Of a DNA stretch of 64,000 nucleotides, positions 26,166-35,439 are shown one piece after another (the first letter of the stretch is position 1; each line of letters begins with the position of its first letter). The DNA comes from Aquipuribacter sp051216895 (GTDB lineage Bacteria > Actinomycetota > Actinomycetes > Actinomycetales > JBBAYJ01). The notes below the pieces were generated by a model. It was given only the letters and a program-made list of their open reading frames with translations. It searched no databases and was not told the origin of the DNA. A program made the position numbers and the translations under genes. The stretch lies in assembly GCF_051216895.1 (NCBI RefSeq), contig NZ_JBPKAO010000006.1, positions 166,690 to 230,689 on the forward strand. Reading direction: 5' to 3'.

Positions 26166-27422
26166 CTAGTCCAGCAGGGCGTCCACGAACGCCTCGGCCT
26201 CGAACGGGGCCAGGTCGTCGGCGCCCTCGCCCAGCCCGATCAGCTTGACCGGGACACCGAGCTCGCGCTGCACGGCCACGACGATGCCACCCTTGGCCGT
26301 GCCGTCCAGCTTGGTCAGGACGATGCCGGTCACCTCGACCGCCTCGGCGAACACGCGGGCCTGGGTGAGGCCGTTCTGGCCCGTGGTGGCATCCAGGACG
26401 AGCAGGACCTCGTCGACCGGGCCGTGCCGCTCGAGCACCCGCTTCACCTTGCCCAGCTCGTCCATCAGGTCGCGCTTGTTCTGCAACCGGCCGGCGGTGT
26501 CGACCAGCACCACGTCGGCCTGAAGGTCCACCCCGGCCTTGACGGCGTCGAACGCCACGGCGGCGGGGTCGGCGCCCTCGACGTCGGAGCGCACGGTCGG
26601 CACCCCGACCCGCTCGCCCCAGGTGGTCAGCTGCTCGGCGGCCGCGGCGCGGAAGGTGTCGGCCGCGCCCAGCACGACGTCCTTGTCCTGCGCCACGAGC
26701 ACCCGGGCCAGCTTGCCGACCGTGGTGGTCTTGCCGACGCCGTTGACCCCGACGACCAGGACGACCGCGGGCCGGTGGGGCCCGTCGCCGGGCGTCGGCG
26801 ACACGGCGAGGCTGCGGTCGAAGGTCGGGTCCACGGCCCTGACCAGCTCGCTGCGCAGCAGGGCCCGGACGTCACCGCCGCCCTCGGCCGCCAGCCGGCT
26901 GCGCAGCCGCTCGACGAGCTCCAACGAGGGACCGGTGCCCAGGTCGGCCCCGATCAGGGTCTCCTCGATCTCCTCCCAGGTCGCCTCGTCGACGGTGTCC
27001 TTGCTGAGCAGGGCCAGCAGCCCCTTGCCGATGGCGTTGTTGGACCGGGCCAGCCGGGCGCGCAGACGACCGAGCCGGCCGAGGACCGGGTCGGGGGTGT
27101 CCAGCGACGGGGCGTCGGCCACCGGCACGTCGAGGACGTCGGGGCCGACCGCGTCGGGCAGCGCGATCGTCTGCACGTCACGTCGGGGGGTGTCGACGGG
27201 CTCCCCGGCGTCGTCGCCGACCCCGGGGGCGTAGTCCACGCCCGGGCGCGGGCGCTCCTCGGTCGTGGTGGTGCCGCCGGGGCGGCGGCCGCGACGCAGC
27301 AGGCCGACGACGAGCCCGATGATGACGGGGACGCCCAGCGCGCCGCCCACGACGAGCCAGGTGGTCTCGTCGGGCGACAGGGCCGACAGCGCGAGCAGGT
27401 CCGTGGTGGTGGTCTCAAGCAC
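26166..27422 (-). CDS. ftsY: SRP receptor FtsY
   Basis: FtsY (418 aa), the membrane-associated GTPase receptor for SRP. An N-terminal hydrophobic segment (TTWLVVGGALGVPVIIGLVVGLL) followed by RRGRR provides membrane anchoring, typical of actinobacterial FtsY. After an acidic linker, the NG domain has Walker A VVGVNGVGKTTTVGKLAR, ADTFRAAAAEQL, VDTAGRLQNKRDLMDEL, TKLDGTAKGG and LIGLGEGADDL. GTG at 27422, 20 bp after the smc stop. Confidence 0.97.
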   Translation of the reverse strand: MLETTTTDLLALSALSPDETTWLVVGGALGVPVIIGLVVGLLRRGRRPGGTTTTEERPRPGVDYAPGVGDDAGEPVDTPRRDVQTIALPDAVGPDVLDVPVADAPSLDTPDPVLGRLGRLRARLARSNNAIGKGLLALLSKDTVDEATWEEIEETLIGADLGTGPSLELVERLRSRLAAEGGGDVRALLRSELVRAVDPTFDRSLAVSPTPGDGPHRPAVVLVVGVNGVGKTTTVGKLARVLVAQDKDVVLGAADTFRAAAAEQLTTWGERVGVPTVRSDVEGADPAAVAFDAVKAGVDLQADVVLVDTAGRLQNKRDLMDELGKVKRVLERHGPVDEVLLVLDATTGQNGLTQARVFAEAVEVTGIVLTKLDGTAKGGIVVAVQRELGVPVKLIGLGEGADDLAPFEAEAFVDALLD

Positions 27423-27442
27423 GGGCCCAGTCTGTCAGCGCC

Positions 27443-30400
27443 TCAGCCCACCTCGCGCAGCCGCTGGCTGACCACCATCGACACGCCGTCGCCCCGCATG
27501 CTGACGCCGTAGAGCGCGTCGGCGGCCTCCATGGTCCGCTTCTGGTGCGTGACGACCAGGAGCTGGCTGGACTGCCGCAGCTCCTCCATCAGCACCAGCA
27601 GACGGCCCAGGTTGGCGTCGTCGAGGGCGGCCTCGATCTCGTCCAGGACGTAGAACGGGCTGGGCCGGGCCTTGAACAGGGCCACCAGGAACGCCAGCGC
27701 CACCAGGGTCCGCTCGCCGCCCGACAGCAGGCTCATCCGCTTGACGGTCTTGCCGGCCGGGCGGGCCTCGACCTCGATCCCGGTGGTGAGGATGTCATCG
27801 GGCTCGGTCAGGACGAGCCGTCCCACGCCCCCGGGGAACAGTCGGGGGATGATCTGCTCGAACTCGCGGGCGGTGTCGGCGTAGGCGGCGCTCACCACCT
27901 GCTCGACCCGCTCGTCGACGTCGCGGATGATGCCGAGCAGGTCCTTCTTGCTGCTGGACAGGTCCTGCTGCTGCTGCAGCAGGAACCGGTGCCGCTCCTC
28001 CAGCGCCGTGTACTCCTCCATCGCCAGCGGGTTCACGGTCCCCAGCTCGGCCAGGCCCCGCTCCGCCGCCCGCAGCCGACGCTGCTGCCGGGTGCGGTCG
28101 AAGGGCTCCGTGGTGGGCTCGGGCGGCTCCTCGCCGTCCGGGAGCGGCCGGTCGTCCAGGACGGGCACCGGCACCGCGGGCCCGTACTGCTCGACCAGGG
28201 CGTCGGCGTCCAGGCCGTGCTCGTCGCGGGCCAGCTCGACCAGCTGCTCCAGGCGCAGCCGCTGCTCGGTCCGGGCCAGCTCCTCCGCGTGCGAGGCCTC
28301 GACGAGCCGCGAGTGCTCGGCGGTGAGGGCCTGCACGGTCGCCGCGGCGTCACGGGCGGCCCGCTGGACCTCCTCCCGGGCCCGGCGCGCGGCCGACTCC
28401 CCGGCCTGGACGCGTTCCAGCACCCGGGCGGCGGCCTCCACCGCGTGCGAGGCGTCGGTCAGCACGTCGCGGGCCTCGGCCGCGGCCCGGACCCGGCGGG
28501 CCTGCCGCTCGGCCTGGGCGGCCTGCTCGGCCCGGGCACGCTCGAGCGCCCGCGTCGCGGCCTCGGCCCGTTCGGCGGCGGCCCGGGCGCGTTCCTCCGC
28601 CGTGCGCGCTCCCAGCCGGGCCTCGGTCTCGGCCTGACGGGCCCGACGCGCGTGCTCCTGCAGACCGGCGACGTCGCGCGGGCCCGGGCCGGGCCGGTCC
28701 TCGTCGGGCCGGTGCTCCTCGGGCCCGCCGGCGCCCGGCTGGTCGTCGTCGGGCCGGTCCTCGGGCTCGGCGCCGCCCGGACCACCGCCGGACCCCTCGT
28801 CCGTCGCCACCTCGGCCGCCAGCTCCTCCGCCTCGGCCTGCGCCAGGGCCGCCTCCGCGGTGGCCAGCTCCGCTCCGTAGCCCGCCCGGCGGGCGGCGAT
28901 CTGCTCGGCCCCGGCGCGGGCCCGGTCGGCCTCGTCGGCCGCGGCACGGACCTGCGCGGACACCGCACCCAGCTGCTCCGCCAGGGCGCTCATCCGGGCG
29001 TCGAGGGCCGACCGGTCGGCCTCGGCGACGTCGAGGGCCGCCTTGGCGGCGTCGGCCACCTCGCGGGCGGCCCGGACGGACTCGCGGGCCCGCGCCAGCA
29101 CCTTCTCGGCCTCGACCAGCTCCCGCTCGGCGTCGTCGAGCACGGCCTGGCGCTCGATCAGGGACGGGGCCGCCCCGGACCCGCCGCGCAGCGCGTCCAC
29201 CGTCAGCACGTCACCGATCATCGTGACGACGACCAGCGCGTCCGCCGCCCCGCCGGCGGCCTCGAGCAGCGAGCGCCCCTGGGCCAGGTCGGCCACGACG
29301 ACCGTGCGGGCCAGCCGGTGCCGGGCCCAGACGGCGACCGGCCCGTCCCCGACGACCAGGTCGGCCGCCGGCCGGGCGCCGTCGGGCAGGTGGACGTCGT
29401 CCAGCTCACCCAGCCCGGGCAGGGTGCTGTCCTGGGCGTGCGGCGTGGCGCCGGGGACGACCAGGGCCACCCGGCCGCCGTCGACGTCGTGCAGCCGCTC
29501 GACCGCGGTGGTGGCGTCGGCCAGCGAGGTCATGGCGACCGCGTCCGCGTCGGGTCCCAGCGCCGCGGCGAGCGCGTGCTCGTGACCCGGTTCGACCCGC
29601 AGCAGCGAGGACAGCAGCCCGACCACGCCCTCGCCCCGCTCCAGCACCGCGGCGGTGGCGTCGACCGGGACGGTCGTGGAGGCGAGCGCGTCGCGTCGGG
29701 CCAGCAGGGCCGCCCGCTCCCGCTCGGCGACGCGTTCCCCGGACTCGACCTCCCGCAGGGCGTCGGCGGCCACGGAGTGCAGGGCCACGGCCCGCTCGTG
29801 CGCGGCCACGGCGCGGGCCACCGGGTCCTGCTCGACGGACGGCGACCCGTCGCCGCCGGACCCGTCGCTGCTGGACCCGTCGCTGCCGGACCCGTCGCCG
29901 CCGGACCCGTCGCCCGCGCCCTCGCGGCGCAGCTCCTCGAAGCGGGCCGCGGCGTCCCGGCGGCGTCCCTCGGCCTCCGCCAGGGTCCGGGCGACGCGCT
30001 CGGCCTCGGCGTCGGCGGACTCGCAGCGGCCCCGCAGGGTGGACACCGTGCCCCGCAGCCGGGCGATCGCCTCGGAGCGGCGGGCCCGCTCGGCCGCGTT
30101 CTCGCGCGCCGCGCGCTCGGCCTGCTCGTGGGCCTTCTCGGCCCGCGCCCGACGCTCGCCCGCCAGCTCCAGCGCCGTGTGGGCGCCGGCCACCTCCTCG
30201 CCCAGCGTCCCGGCCTCCGCCGCGGCCCGCCCGGCCGCGGCCGCCAGCTCGTCGAGGTCGAACCCACCCGTGTGACCCGGCTCGGCGAGCAGCCGGGCCC
30301 GTTCGTCGGCGACGCGGGCGATGGCCCGCAGCCGGTCGTTCACGGTGCGGGCACGGCCCAGCTGCTCGGCCCAGGCGTAGGCGCGGGGCCGGACCCGGGA

Positions 30401-31225
30401 GTCCTCCGCGGCGGCCGTCGCGGCCGCCTGCTCGGCGTGCCCCAGCCGGGCGGCGACGTCGGCGAGGCGCTGGGCCGCCGGGCCGGGCCCGTCGTGGCCA
30501 CCGAGGGCGCCACGGGCCGCGGCCACGTCGTCGGCCAGCAGCCGCAGCCGGGCGTCCCGCGCGTCGGCCGCGATCCGGCGGGCCCGCCGCGCCGTCTCCG
30601 CCTGCCGGCCCAGCGGCCTCAGCTGACGCGAGATCTCGGCGGTCAGGTCGGACAGCCGGACGAGGTTGCCGTCCATCGCCGCCAGCTTGCGCAGCGCCTT
30701 CTCCTTGCGCTTGCGGTGCTTGAGGACGCCGGCCGCCTCCTCGACGAACGCGCGACGCTCCTCCGGGGTCGCCTGCAGGACGGCGTCGACGCGGCCCTGC
30801 CCCACCACCACGTGCAGCTCGCGGCCGATCCCGGCGTCGCCGAGCATCTCCTGCACGTCCAGCAGGCGGCAGGACCGCCCGTTGATGGCGTACTCGCTGC
30901 CCCCGGCCCGGAACATCGTCCGGGTCACCGACACCTCGGCGGTGCCCTCCCCGATCGCGCCGTCGGAGTTGTCGAAGGTCAGCACCACCTCCGCCCGGCC
31001 CAGCGGCGCCCGGGTGGCCGTCCCGGCGAAGATGACGTCGGCCATGCTGCCGCCGCGCAGCGTCCGGGCCCCCTGCTCACCGAGGACCCACGCGATCGCG
31101 TCCACCACGTTGGACTTGCCCGAGCCGTTCGGACCCACCACGCAGGTGATGCCCGGCTCGAGGCGCAGCGTCGTCGCCGACGCGAACGACTTGAAGCCGC
31201 GCAGGGTCAGCGAGGACAGGTACAC
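27443..31225 (-). CDS. smc: Chromosome segregation protein SMC
   Basis: SMC (1260 aa, slightly longer than the usual about 1190) organises the chromosome with ScpAB. N-terminal VYLSSLTLRGFKSFAS and Walker A GPNGSGKSN; signature motif LLSGGERTLVALAFLVALF and Walker B FYVLDEIEAALDDANL at the C-terminus. Long Arg/Ala/Glu-rich coiled coils flank a central hinge (begins about EGVVGLLSSLLRVEPGHEHALAAALG). Two low-complexity inserts interrupt the coils: a Gly/Asp/Ser repeat just before the hinge (29839-29925) and a D/E/P/G-rich insert near 28680-28790. The GTG at 31225 has no Shine-Dalgarno, but TACCCT ends 7 nt upstream, indicating a leaderless start. Confidence 0.96.
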   Translation of the reverse strand: MYLSSLTLRGFKSFASATTLRLEPGITCVVGPNGSGKSNVVDAIAWVLGEQGARTLRGGSMADVIFAGTATRAPLGRAEVVLTFDNSDGAIGEGTAEVSVTRTMFRAGGSEYAINGRSCRLLDVQEMLGDAGIGRELHVVVGQGRVDAVLQATPEERRAFVEEAAGVLKHRKRKEKALRKLAAMDGNLVRLSDLTAEISRQLRPLGRQAETARRARRIAADARDARLRLLADDVAAARGALGGHDGPGPAAQRLADVAARLGHAEQAAATAAAEDSRVRPRAYAWAEQLGRARTVNDRLRAIARVADERARLLAEPGHTGGFDLDELAAAAGRAAAEAGTLGEEVAGAHTALELAGERRARAEKAHEQAERAARENAAERARRSEAIARLRGTVSTLRGRCESADAEAERVARTLAEAEGRRRDAAARFEELRREGAGDGSGGDGSGSDGSSSDGSGGDGSPSVEQDPVARAVAAHERAVALHSVAADALREVESGERVAERERAALLARRDALASTTVPVDATAAVLERGEGVVGLLSSLLRVEPGHEHALAAALGPDADAVAMTSLADATTAVERLHDVDGGRVALVVPGATPHAQDSTLPGLGELDDVHLPDGARPAADLVVGDGPVAVWARHRLARTVVVADLAQGRSLLEAAGGAADALVVVTMIGDVLTVDALRGGSGAAPSLIERQAVLDDAERELVEAEKVLARARESVRAAREVADAAKAALDVAEADRSALDARMSALAEQLGAVSAQVRAAADEADRARAGAEQIAARRAGYGAELATAEAALAQAEAEELAAEVATDEGSGGGPGGAEPEDRPDDDQPGAGGPEEHRPDEDRPGPGPRDVAGLQEHARRARQAETEARLGARTAEERARAAAERAEAATRALERARAEQAAQAERQARRVRAAAEARDVLTDASHAVEAAARVLERVQAGESAARRAREEVQRAARDAAATVQALTAEHSRLVEASHAEELARTEQRLRLEQLVELARDEHGLDADALVEQYGPAVPVPVLDDRPLPDGEEPPEPTTEPFDRTRQQRRLRAAERGLAELGTVNPLAMEEYTALEERHRFLLQQQQDLSSSKKDLLGIIRDVDERVEQVVSAAYADTAREFEQIIPRLFPGGVGRLVLTEPDDILTTGIEVEARPAGKTVKRMSLLSGGERTLVALAFLVALFKARPSPFYVLDEIEAALDDANLGRLLVLMEELRQSSQLLVVTHQKRTMEAADALYGVSMRGDGVSMVVSQRLREVG
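29839..29925 (-). repeat. 15-bp degenerate repeat in smc before the hinge
   Basis: About five imperfect 15-bp units of the form gga-ccc-gtc-gcy-gcy encode Asp-Gly-Ser-Ser/Gly-type repeats inside the SMC coiled coil next to the hinge. Confidence 0.75.
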
Positions 31226-31232
31226 CGGGGCG

Positions 31233-31238
31233 AGGGTA
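31233..31238 (-). promoter_or_regulatory. Leaderless -10 of smc
   Basis: TACCCT is followed by 7 nt and the smc GTG at 31225; there is no ribosome-binding site. Confidence 0.55.
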
Positions 31239-31319
31239 GTCGGCGCGTCGCGCGCCGGGGCCCTGCCGTGCCGGGGCCCGCGGTGACGAAGGTCCCGGTC
31301 CCCTCGACCCGCGCCGTCA

Positions 31320-31325
31320 TAGGGT
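31320..31325 (+). promoter_or_regulatory. Leaderless -10 of GAF histidine kinase
   Basis: TAGGGT is followed by 6 nt and the GTG at 31332; there is no Shine-Dalgarno. Confidence 0.55.
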
Positions 31326-31331
31326 TCACCC

Positions 31332-32837
31332 GTGGTCACCGACGAGCTCGTACGTGTGGTCGCGCAGATCGCCGAGGGGCTCGAGCTCCCGGTGGTGCTC
31401 GACCGGTTGATCGAGGCCGCCCGGGAGGCCACCGGCGCCCGGTACGCCGCGATCGGGGTGCTGGGTCCGGACGGCCTGCACGAGGAGTTCCGCCACGTCG
31501 GGCTCACGCCGGAGCAGATCGCGTCGATGGGTCAGCTGCCCCGGGGCCACGGGGTGCTGGGTCTCATCACCCGCGAGCGCCGACCGGTCGTGGCCGAGGA
31601 CATCAAGTCCCACCCGGCGTCGGTGGGCTTCCCGGCCGAGCACCCGCCGATGGGCTCGTTCCTGGGCGTCCCGCTCCGGGTCCGCGGGACCGTCTTCGGC
31701 AACCTGTACCTGACCGACAAGCCCGGCGGCTTCGACGACGAGGACCGGGCGACGGTGGAGGCCCTGGCCACGGCTGCGTCGGTGGCGGTGGACAACGCGC
31801 GGCTGTACCGCAGCGCCCGCAACCGTGAGCAGTGGGCCGAGGCGTCGGGGGCCGTGACCGCCGCCCTCCTCGGCGGGATCGACGAGGAGGAGGCCCTGGA
31901 GGTGGTGGTCCGCCACGCCCGCCAGGTCGCCCACGCCGACGCGGCCCTGCTGGCGCTGCCCGGTCGGGACGGGGCCCTGGTCGCCGAGGTGGTGGACGGC
32001 GGCGTCGGCGGTCACGAGCTCGTCGGGATGGGGCTGGCGGCCGTCCGCGCGCTCGGCGACACCGTGTCCTGCCCGATGGCCGACGGGGAGGGCGAGGCCG
32101 GCGTGCTGGTGCTGGTCCGTGCCGACGGGCACCGGCGCTTCGGACCGGACGACATCGCCGGGGCCGAGAGCTTCGCGGCGCAGTCGTCGCTGTCGCTGCG
32201 CCTGGCCTCGGAGCGGCACCGCGGCGAGAACCGCGTCCTGCTCGACGAGCGGGCCCGGATCGGCCGCGACCTGCACGACCTCGCGGTCCAGCAGCTGTTC
32301 GCCGTGGGCATCGAGCTCGGCCGGCTCAAGGTGATGCTGCCCGGCGGCGGCGGCATGGTCGGCCACGTCGACCTCGCCCTGGACGGACTGGACGCCGCGG
32401 TCGGGCACATCCGGGCCACGCTGCGACCGTTGCGCCCGGCGCCGGCCGCGACCCCCGGGCAGCAGGTCGCCCGCACCGTGGACGAGGCCGCCGTCGTGCT
32501 CGGCTTCCGACCCACCTTGCACGACCGCACCGACCCGGTCGACTCCCTGGGCTGGGACCCGTCACTGGTCCACGACCTGGTCGCCGTGCTGGGCGAGGCG
32601 CTCGCCAACGTCGCGCGGCACTCCCGGGCCTCGACGGTGTCGGTGGACCTGGACGTCGACGACGGCCGGCTGCGGCTCGTCGTCCGCGACGACGGGGTCG
32701 GGGTCCCCGCCGCCCCGGCCCGCACCAGCGGGCTGGAGAACCTGCGCGAACGGGCCCGCCAGCACCACGGCACCTGCACCGTGCTCCCCCGACCGTCCGG
32801 CGGGACCCGGGTCGAGTGGTCGGTGCCGCTGTCCTGA
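31332..32837 (+). CDS. GAF-domain sensor histidine kinase (DevS/DosT-like)
   Basis: A 501-aa cytosolic sensor kinase. Two GAF domains span about 15-160 (LDRLIEAAREATGARYAAIGVL, PPMGSFLGVPLRVRGTVFGNLYLTDK) and 180-295. The HisKA_3 dimerisation helix has phospho-acceptor His314 in RIGRDLHDLAVQQLFAVG. The ATPase domain shows the N-box GEALANVARHSRAS and G-boxes DDGVGVP and SGLENLRERA. The tandem-GAF plus HisKA_3 layout matches the DevS/DosT family, whose first GAF binds haem; I cannot tell whether haem is bound here. The likely partner is the convergent response regulator just downstream. No membrane segments. The pair sits between smc and mutM. Confidence 0.92.
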   Translation: MVTDELVRVVAQIAEGLELPVVLDRLIEAAREATGARYAAIGVLGPDGLHEEFRHVGLTPEQIASMGQLPRGHGVLGLITRERRPVVAEDIKSHPASVGFPAEHPPMGSFLGVPLRVRGTVFGNLYLTDKPGGFDDEDRATVEALATAASVAVDNARLYRSARNREQWAEASGAVTAALLGGIDEEEALEVVVRHARQVAHADAALLALPGRDGALVAEVVDGGVGGHELVGMGLAAVRALGDTVSCPMADGEGEAGVLVLVRADGHRRFGPDDIAGAESFAAQSSLSLRLASERHRGENRVLLDERARIGRDLHDLAVQQLFAVGIELGRLKVMLPGGGGMVGHVDLALDGLDAAVGHIRATLRPLRPAPAATPGQQVARTVDEAAVVLGFRPTLHDRTDPVDSLGWDPSLVHDLVAVLGEALANVARHSRASTVSVDLDVDDGRLRLVVRDDGVGVPAAPARTSGLENLRERARQHHGTCTVLPRPSGGTRVEWSVPLS

Positions 32838-32861
32838 GGGGCGGCCACGCCCGGCCGCCCC
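32838..32861. terminator. Bidirectional hairpin between kinase and response regulator
   Basis: ggggcggcc (32838-32846) and ggccgcccc (32853-32861) form a perfect 9-bp stem with a 6-nt loop in the 29-bp convergent gap. Confidence 0.55.
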
Positions 32862-32866
32862 GGCCG

Positions 32867-33496
32867 TCAGCTGCGGCGGGCGTGGGAGGCGACCCAGGCC
32901 GCGGCCTGGGTGCGGCGCTTGAAGCCCAGCTTCGCCATGACCGCGGTGACGTGGTTCTTGACGGTCTTCTCGCTCACGCCGAGCCGTTCCCCGCTCTCGC
33001 GGTTGCTGAGACCGTCCCCGATGCACTCCAGCACCAGCCGCTCCGTGGGGGTCAGCACCGACAGCGGGTCGTCGGTCTGGGCCCGCCGGCGCTCGAGCAC
33101 CCGCTGGTCCAGCAGCACCCGGCCGGCCGCGACCGACAGCACCGTCTCGGCGATCTGGGCCCCCCGCACGGTCTTGAGCACGAACGCGGAGGCGCCCACC
33201 GCCAGCGCCTCGGCGGCGTAGTCGTCGTCGTCGAAGCTGGTCAGCACCACGAACCGGGTGCCCGGGCTCACCTGCACCAGCCCACGCATCAGGTCGATAC
33301 CGGTGCCGTCCGGCAGGTGCAGGTCGACCAGGGCCACGTCGGGCCGGACCGCCGCCCCGCGCCGGAGCCCCTCGGCCACGCCGGCGGCCTCGGCCACGAC
33401 CTGCAGCAACGGGTCCGCGTCGCAGACGTCCACGACACCGCGACGGACCACCTCGTGGTCGTCCACGACCATGACGCGGACAGGCGGTGTCGGCAT
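32867..33496 (-). CDS. LuxR-family response regulator (DevR/NarL-like)
   Basis: A 209-aa two-component regulator. Receiver domain: acidic pair in RVMVVDDHEVVRRG, phospho-acceptor Asp in VALVDLHLPDG, Thr/Ser in VVLTSFDDDD and Lys in FVLKTVRGAQ. LuxR helix-turn-helix: LTPTERLVLECIGDGLSNRE and VSEKTVKNHVTAVMAKLG. It faces the GAF kinase tail to tail. The ATG at 33496 lacks a Shine-Dalgarno; TACCCT ends 7 nt upstream, so it is leaderless. Confidence 0.94.
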   Translation of the reverse strand: MPTPPVRVMVVDDHEVVRRGVVDVCDADPLLQVVAEAAGVAEGLRRGAAVRPDVALVDLHLPDGTGIDLMRGLVQVSPGTRFVVLTSFDDDDYAAEALAVGASAFVLKTVRGAQIAETVLSVAAGRVLLDQRVLERRRAQTDDPLSVLTPTERLVLECIGDGLSNRESGERLGVSEKTVKNHVTAVMAKLGFKRRTQAAAWVASHARRS

Positions 33497-33503
33497 GCGC
33501 GAC

Positions 33504-33509
33504 AGGGTA
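33504..33509 (-). promoter_or_regulatory. Leaderless -10 of response regulator gene
   Basis: TACCCT is followed by 7 nt and the ATG at 33496. It lies 22 bp before the mutM 3' end. Confidence 0.55.
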
Positions 33510-33530
33510 GCGACCGCGCCCGGCGACGAC

Positions 33531-34490
33531 TCAGACCCGGGCGCGGCGTGGCCGGGGCTGGCAGGACGGGCACCGGAACGAGGACCGGTTGGTCCAGGCC
33601 TCCCGGACGACCGCGGTACCGCAGCGAGGGCAGGGCCGCCCCTCCTGCCCGTAGGCCGACAACGCGCGGTCGTAGTAGCCGGACTCGCCGTTGACGTCGA
33701 CGTAGAGCGCGTCGAACGACGTCCCGCCCGAGGCCATCGACGCGGCCATGACGTCGCGGACGTGGCCCAGCAGCTCCAGCGCCCTGGCCCGGGGCAGCGT
33801 CTCGGTCGGCCGGGCCCAGTGCAGCCGCGCCCGCCACAGCGCCTCGTCGGCGTAGATGTTCCCGATGCCCGAGGCCAGGGTCTGGTCGAGGAGGGCCCGC
33901 TTGAGCCCGGTCCGGCGCGCCCGGAGCCTCACGACCCAGGCCGCCTCGTCGAAGTCCGGGTCGAGCGGGTCCCGACCGATGTGGACGGCCAGCGCCGGGA
34001 CCGTGTCGCCCGGGACGTCCACGGTGGGCACCAGCTCGTCGACCTCGAGCCGGCCGAACATCCGCATGTCGACGAAGCGGAGGTCGCGCCCGTCCTCGAG
34101 GCGCGCCACGACGCGGGTGTGCGGGTGGACCGGCTCCCCCCGGTCGAGGACCCTGACCTGCCCGGACATGCCCAGGTGCACCACCAGGGCGTCCCGGCGG
34201 GAGGCGTCGTCCTGCTCCTCACCGCCCCGGGCGTGGCCCGGGAGGTCCTGGGCGCCGCGGTCGGCGTGGGCCCCGCGGTCGGCGTGCTCCAGCGGCAGCC
34301 AGAGGAACTTGCCGCGGCGGCGCGGCGTCCGCAGCCGTGCACCGGTCAGCATCCCGGCGAAGCCCGTGGGGCCCTCCGGCTGGTGCCGGAGCAACCGCGG
34401 GTGCACGACCCGGACGGACTCCACCTGCGCGCCCACGACCAGGTCGGCCAGCCCGCGACGGACGCTCTCGACCTCGGGCAGCTCGGGCAC
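33531..34490 (-). CDS. mutM: Formamidopyrimidine-DNA glycosylase
   Basis: Fpg/MutM (319 aa) excises 8-oxoguanine with AP-lyase activity. The catalytic N-terminus PELPEVESVRRGL (Pro2, Glu3), Lys region VVHLGMSGQVRV, H2TH region (GIGNIYADEALWRARLHWARP) and a C-terminal zinc finger (CPRCGTAVVREAWTNRSSFRCPSC) are intact. A charged insert of about 30 residues with repeated HADRGA (around residues 85-115) is absent from typical Fpg. The GTG start shares a base with the rnc stop codon. Confidence 0.95.
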   Translation of the reverse strand: MPELPEVESVRRGLADLVVGAQVESVRVVHPRLLRHQPEGPTGFAGMLTGARLRTPRRRGKFLWLPLEHADRGAHADRGAQDLPGHARGGEEQDDASRRDALVVHLGMSGQVRVLDRGEPVHPHTRVVARLEDGRDLRFVDMRMFGRLEVDELVPTVDVPGDTVPALAVHIGRDPLDPDFDEAAWVVRLRARRTGLKRALLDQTLASGIGNIYADEALWRARLHWARPTETLPRARALELLGHVRDVMAASMASGGTSFDALYVDVNGESGYYDRALSAYGQEGRPCPRCGTAVVREAWTNRSSFRCPSCQPRPRRARV

Positions 34491-35227
34491 TAGCCGTCCG
34501 TGGTCTGCGGCACGGGGACCGCGCGCAGGGTCCGCACCAGGTCGGCGGCGGCGGCCTGCTCGGCCAGCTTCTTGCTGCGCCCGGTCCCCCGGCCGACGAC
34601 GGCGTCCTGCCCGTCGGCCGACCCGGGCGCCAGCTCGACGACGGCGGTGAACTCGGGGTCGTGGGGCGGGCCGGAGTGGCTCAGCTGGTAGCTGGGCGGG
34701 GTGAGGCCGCGCTCGGCGGCCATCACCTGCAGGACCGTCTTGTGGTCGTGGTCGACGCCCTCACCGGGCGCAGCGGCCAGCAGGTCGGCGGTGATGCGCA
34801 GGACCAGGTCCCGGGCCGCGACGGGGCCACGCTCGATGTGGACGGCCCCGATGAGGGCCTCGACGGTGTCCGCCAGCAGCGAGTCCCGGTCCCGCCCGCC
34901 GGTCAGTTCCTCGCCGCGGCCCAGCAGCATGGCGTCACCGACGCCGAGCGTCCGCGCGATCGAGGCGAGCGCGGGCTTGCTGACCACCGCGATGCGCATC
35001 CGCGACAGCAGCCCCTCGTCGGCCTCGGGGTGGCGGGAGTACAGCTCCTCGGTGACCGCCAGCTGCAGCACCGCGTCGCCCAGGAACTCCAGGCGCTCGT
35101 TGGTCGGCACCTGCCCGTTCTCGTAGGCGTACGAGCGGTGCACCAGGGCGTGCTCGAGACCCTCGGGGGACAACGAGACCCCGAGCGCCTCCGCCAGGGC
35201 GGCGCGCTCGGGGTGGGTCGGACTCAC
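34490..35227 (-). CDS. rnc: Ribonuclease III
   Basis: RNase III (245 aa) processes rRNA and double-stranded RNA. The signature NERLEFLGDAVLQLAV and the second metal-site Asp/Glu in LLADTVEALIGAVHIE are present; the C-terminal dsRBD reads DHKTVLQVMAAERGLTPPSYQL and GRGTGRSKKLAEQAAAADLV. GTG at 35227, 13 nt after rpmF. It forms the DUF177-rpmF-rnc-mutM operon typical of actinobacteria. Confidence 0.96.
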   Translation of the reverse strand: MSPTHPERAALAEALGVSLSPEGLEHALVHRSYAYENGQVPTNERLEFLGDAVLQLAVTEELYSRHPEADEGLLSRMRIAVVSKPALASIARTLGVGDAMLLGRGEELTGGRDRDSLLADTVEALIGAVHIERGPVAARDLVLRITADLLAAAPGEGVDHDHKTVLQVMAAERGLTPPSYQLSHSGPPHDPEFTAVVELAPGSADGQDAVVGRGTGRSKKLAEQAAAADLVRTLRAVPVPQTTDG

Positions 35228-35240
35228 GCCCGACGTGGGC

Positions 35241-35438
35241 TCAGGCCTGCTCGTTGTCGTTGCGCAGCGCCTCGGTGTACCGACGCTGGTCGTACGCACC
35301 GCAGGTGGGGCACGCCATGTGGGGGCGACGCACCGCGCGGCACTGCGGGCAGGTGGTCAGGGTCAGCGGGGCAGCCTTCCAGTTGGCCCGACGGGACCGG
35401 GTGTTGCTGCGGGACATCTTCCGCTTCGGGACGGCCAT
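35241..35438 (-). CDS. rpmF: 50S ribosomal protein L32
   Basis: L32 (65 aa) begins MAVPKRKMSRSNTRSRRANW. Two CXXC pairs (CPQC, CPTC) make the zinc-binding form. It starts 1 nt after the DUF177 stop and is co-transcribed with rnc. Confidence 0.97.
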   Translation of the reverse strand: MAVPKRKMSRSNTRSRRANWKAAPLTLTTCPQCRAVRRPHMACPTCGAYDQRRYTEALRNDNEQA

Positions 35439-35439
35439 C

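Noticed and set aside
27545..31828. 1427-codon plus-strand open frame opposite smc
   Set aside because: It exists only because the coding strand lacks the complementary stop trinucleotides; it has no recognisable domains.
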